Source: an uncultured Clostridia bacterium
Lineage (GTDB): Bacteria > Bacillota > Clostridia > Oscillospirales > Acutalibacteraceae
Assembly (NCBI GenBank): GCA_947623215.1
Contig: CANQGN010000086.1
Location: forward strand, 1-6,430
Direction of reading: 5' to 3'
DNA: 6,430 nt
Shown one piece after another: positions 5,717-6,430 of this stretch (the first letter of the stretch is position 1; every line of letters begins with the position of its first letter). Made by a program: the position numbers and the translations under genes. The notes beneath the pieces were generated by a model, which worked only from the letters and a program-made list of their open reading frames with translations, made no database searches and was not told the origin of the DNA.

Positions 5717-5752
5717 GAGCACCGGAGGGGAGTTCTTCGGTGCTCTTTTTTT
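5717..5752 (+). terminator. Rho-independent terminator of the ylxM-ffh-rpsP-khpA operon
   Basis: Perfect 8-bp stem GAGCACCG / CGGTGCTC, extendable by about three pairs, followed by seven T (5746-5752). An A-rich run at 5710-5714 upstream gives it partial bidirectional character. It ends the operon immediately after khpA. Confidence 0.93.
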
Positions 5753-5756
5753 AGGC

Positions 5757-5790
5757 GAGGGAAGCCGAACACGCGGGTTCGGCTTCCCTC
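5757..5790. repeat. Perfect 14-bp inverted repeat without T-tract
   Basis: Arms GAGGGAAGCCGAAC and GTTCGGCTTCCCTC enclose the six-base loop ACGCGG, four bases after the terminator T-run. Neither strand has a T-run after the stem, so it is not an ordinary intrinsic terminator. It could be an RNA-stabilising or backup stop hairpin, a dispersed palindromic repeat, or a protein-binding site. Confidence 0.85.
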
Positions 5791-5896
5791 ACCTTCGGGG
5801 AACACACTCAGGCTTCCATGCGTTTCTACCTTGCTTGTATCGCCTTATAAATCCCCAAATTATTGATAACAATCTTACAAAAATCCGAGAAAGCTC

Positions 5897-5925
5897 TTGA
5901 CAGGTTGCGAAAAATAAGGTAAACT
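5897..5925 (+). promoter_or_regulatory. Probable sigma-A promoter of the hemolysin III/TrhA gene
   Basis: Consensus TTGACA (5897-5902), a 17-base spacer, then TAAACT (5920-5925, four of six to TATAAT). The predicted start near 5932 gives a leader of about 46 bases. The -10 sits inside a perfect palindrome, suggesting repression. The stretch from 5791 to 5896 between the hairpin and this promoter holds no gene I can support. Confidence 0.8.
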
Positions 5926-5946
5926 GTTAGTGGTTAACAGTTTACC
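5918..5946. promoter_or_regulatory. Perfect palindromic operator over the -10 and start site
   Basis: Arms GGTAAACTGTTA (5918-5929) and TAACAGTTTACC (5935-5946) are exact reverse complements around the five-base centre GTGGT. The dyad centre at 5932 coincides with the predicted transcription start, so only half would be transcribed. This points to a DNA operator for a dimeric repressor (for example TetR- or MarR-like) rather than an RNA hairpin. The regulator is not identifiable here. Confidence 0.8.
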
Positions 5947-5960
5947 GGTTTTTCAAAACC
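5947..5960 (+). repeat. Short palindrome in the leader next to the ribosome binding site
   Basis: GGTTTT and AAAACC flank TC, directly after the larger operator palindrome and two bases before the AAGGAG (5963-5968) that lies nine bases before the ATG. In RNA it could form only a weak stem. It may also be a secondary binding site, or chance. Confidence 0.4.
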
Positions 5961-5977
5961 TTAAGGAGCGATAACAA

Positions 5978-6430
5978 ATGCAAACATCTACCGTTCGGCG
6001 GCCCCAAACCCTTTCAGAAGAACGCGCCAACGCCCTCTCGCACGCGGCAGGGGCGCTGCTGGCCCTGTGCGGCGGTCTGCCGCTGCTCGTTGCCGCCGCC
6101 AAAAGCGGTTCGCCCAAGGTGCTTTTCAGCGGCTGTCTGTACACCCTCAGCCTGCTTACCCTTTACACCGCCTCTGCGCTCTACCACGCCGCCCGCCGCC
6201 CCCGTTTAAAGGCGGCGCTGCGGGTAGTAGACCATTGCTCTATTTTTCTGCTTATTCTCGGCTCTTACACCCCCGTCTCGCTGCTCGCGGTGGGCGGGCG
6301 CAGGGGGTGGGCGCTGCTGCTTACGAACGCCCTGCTGGCCGCCGTGGGGGTTACCCTCAGCGCCGTCAATTTAAAGCGGTTTTCCAAAGTCTCCATGCTG
6401 CTCTACGCCGGCATGGGCTGGTCGGTGCTC
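5978..6430 (+). CDS. trhA: Hemolysin III / TrhA-family (PAQR) membrane protein, N-terminal part
   Basis: The frame opens at ATG 5978, after AAGGAG, and runs off the right edge with 151 residues visible; the full family length is about 210. Family marks are LSEERANALSHAAGALLAL at 12-30 (canonical EE-x-x-N-x-x-x-H), SALYH at 66-70 and VVDHCSIFLLILGSYTPVSL at 83-102. GMGW is at 145-148. Hydrophobic segments lie near 24-41, 48-67, 86-105 and 111-130, with a fifth beginning near 138. Ser66, His70 and Asp85 correspond to the conserved PAQR/adiponectin-receptor active-site set; the two C-terminal His ligands would lie beyond the window. Proteins of this family have been linked to membrane lipid homeostasis, and the hemolysin name is historical. 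The gene has its own promoter overlapped by a palindromic operator. The name is by family, not a precise orthologue. Confidence 0.92.
   Translation, partial: MQTSTVRRPQTLSEERANALSHAAGALLALCGGLPLLVAAAKSGSPKVLFSGCLYTLSLLTLYTASALYHAARRPRLKAALRVVDHCSIFLLILGSYTPVSLLAVGGRRGWALLLTNALLAAVGVTLSAVNLKRFSKVSMLLYAGMGWSVL

Noticed and set aside
5791..5977. Small gene, SRP RNA or riboswitch in the spacer before trhA
   Set aside because: No open frame with a ribosome binding site and no recognisable conserved RNA core; only the promoter and palindromes are supported.

Overview
The window looks like a chromosomal segment of a fairly GC-rich Gram-positive anaerobe of the class Clostridia, possibly Oscillospirales-like. 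This is an inference from three things: the ylxM-ffh-rpsP-khpA gene order, strong GGAGG-type ribosome binding sites, and intergenic spacers that are clearly more AT-rich than the genes. No mobile element, CRISPR array, tRNA or rRNA was seen. Most of the window is ordinary housekeeping sequence.

Layout. (1) At the left edge is the 3' end of a plus-strand M14-type zinc carboxypeptidase homologue. In the part that is visible it lacks the third zinc-ligand His and the catalytic Glu, so it is probably a pseudoenzyme. (2) Convergent with it, on the minus strand, is a two-gene unit: nicotinate phosphoribosyltransferase (pncB, NAD salvage) followed four bases later by a small secreted lipoprotein. 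The lipoprotein has two SmpA/BamE-like half-repeats, and its ribosome binding site lies inside the last codons of pncB. (3) An AT-rich divergent spacer holds the pncB promoter and a possible promoter for a solo 81-residue XRE-type DNA-binding protein. That gene ends in a hairpin and a strong intrinsic terminator. (4) Directly after the terminator, a near-perfect extended -10 promoter drives the co-translational targeting and ribosome operon: ylxM, ffh, rpsP (bS16) and khpA (KH-domain RNA-binding protein). It closes with a textbook terminator, so the rimM-trmD-rplS genes that often follow in Firmicutes are not attached. (5) A 225-base spacer contains a perfect 14-bp hairpin without a T-tract and then a promoter whose -10 and predicted start site are covered by a perfect 12-bp-arm palindrome (a likely repressor operator). 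This promoter leads to a hemolysin III/TrhA-family (PAQR) membrane protein cut by the right edge.

How the parts relate. YlxM and Ffh belong to the signal recognition particle pathway, which delivers nascent membrane proteins to the translocon. RpsP and KhpA tie the same transcript to ribosome assembly and RNA binding. The pncB-lipoprotein pair is a separate transcript, and nothing visible explains why the two are coupled. The best candidates for new biology are the degenerate M14 protein, the pncB-coupled lipoprotein, and the operator-controlled trhA-like gene whose regulator is not in the window. I saw no clear undescribed multi-gene system.
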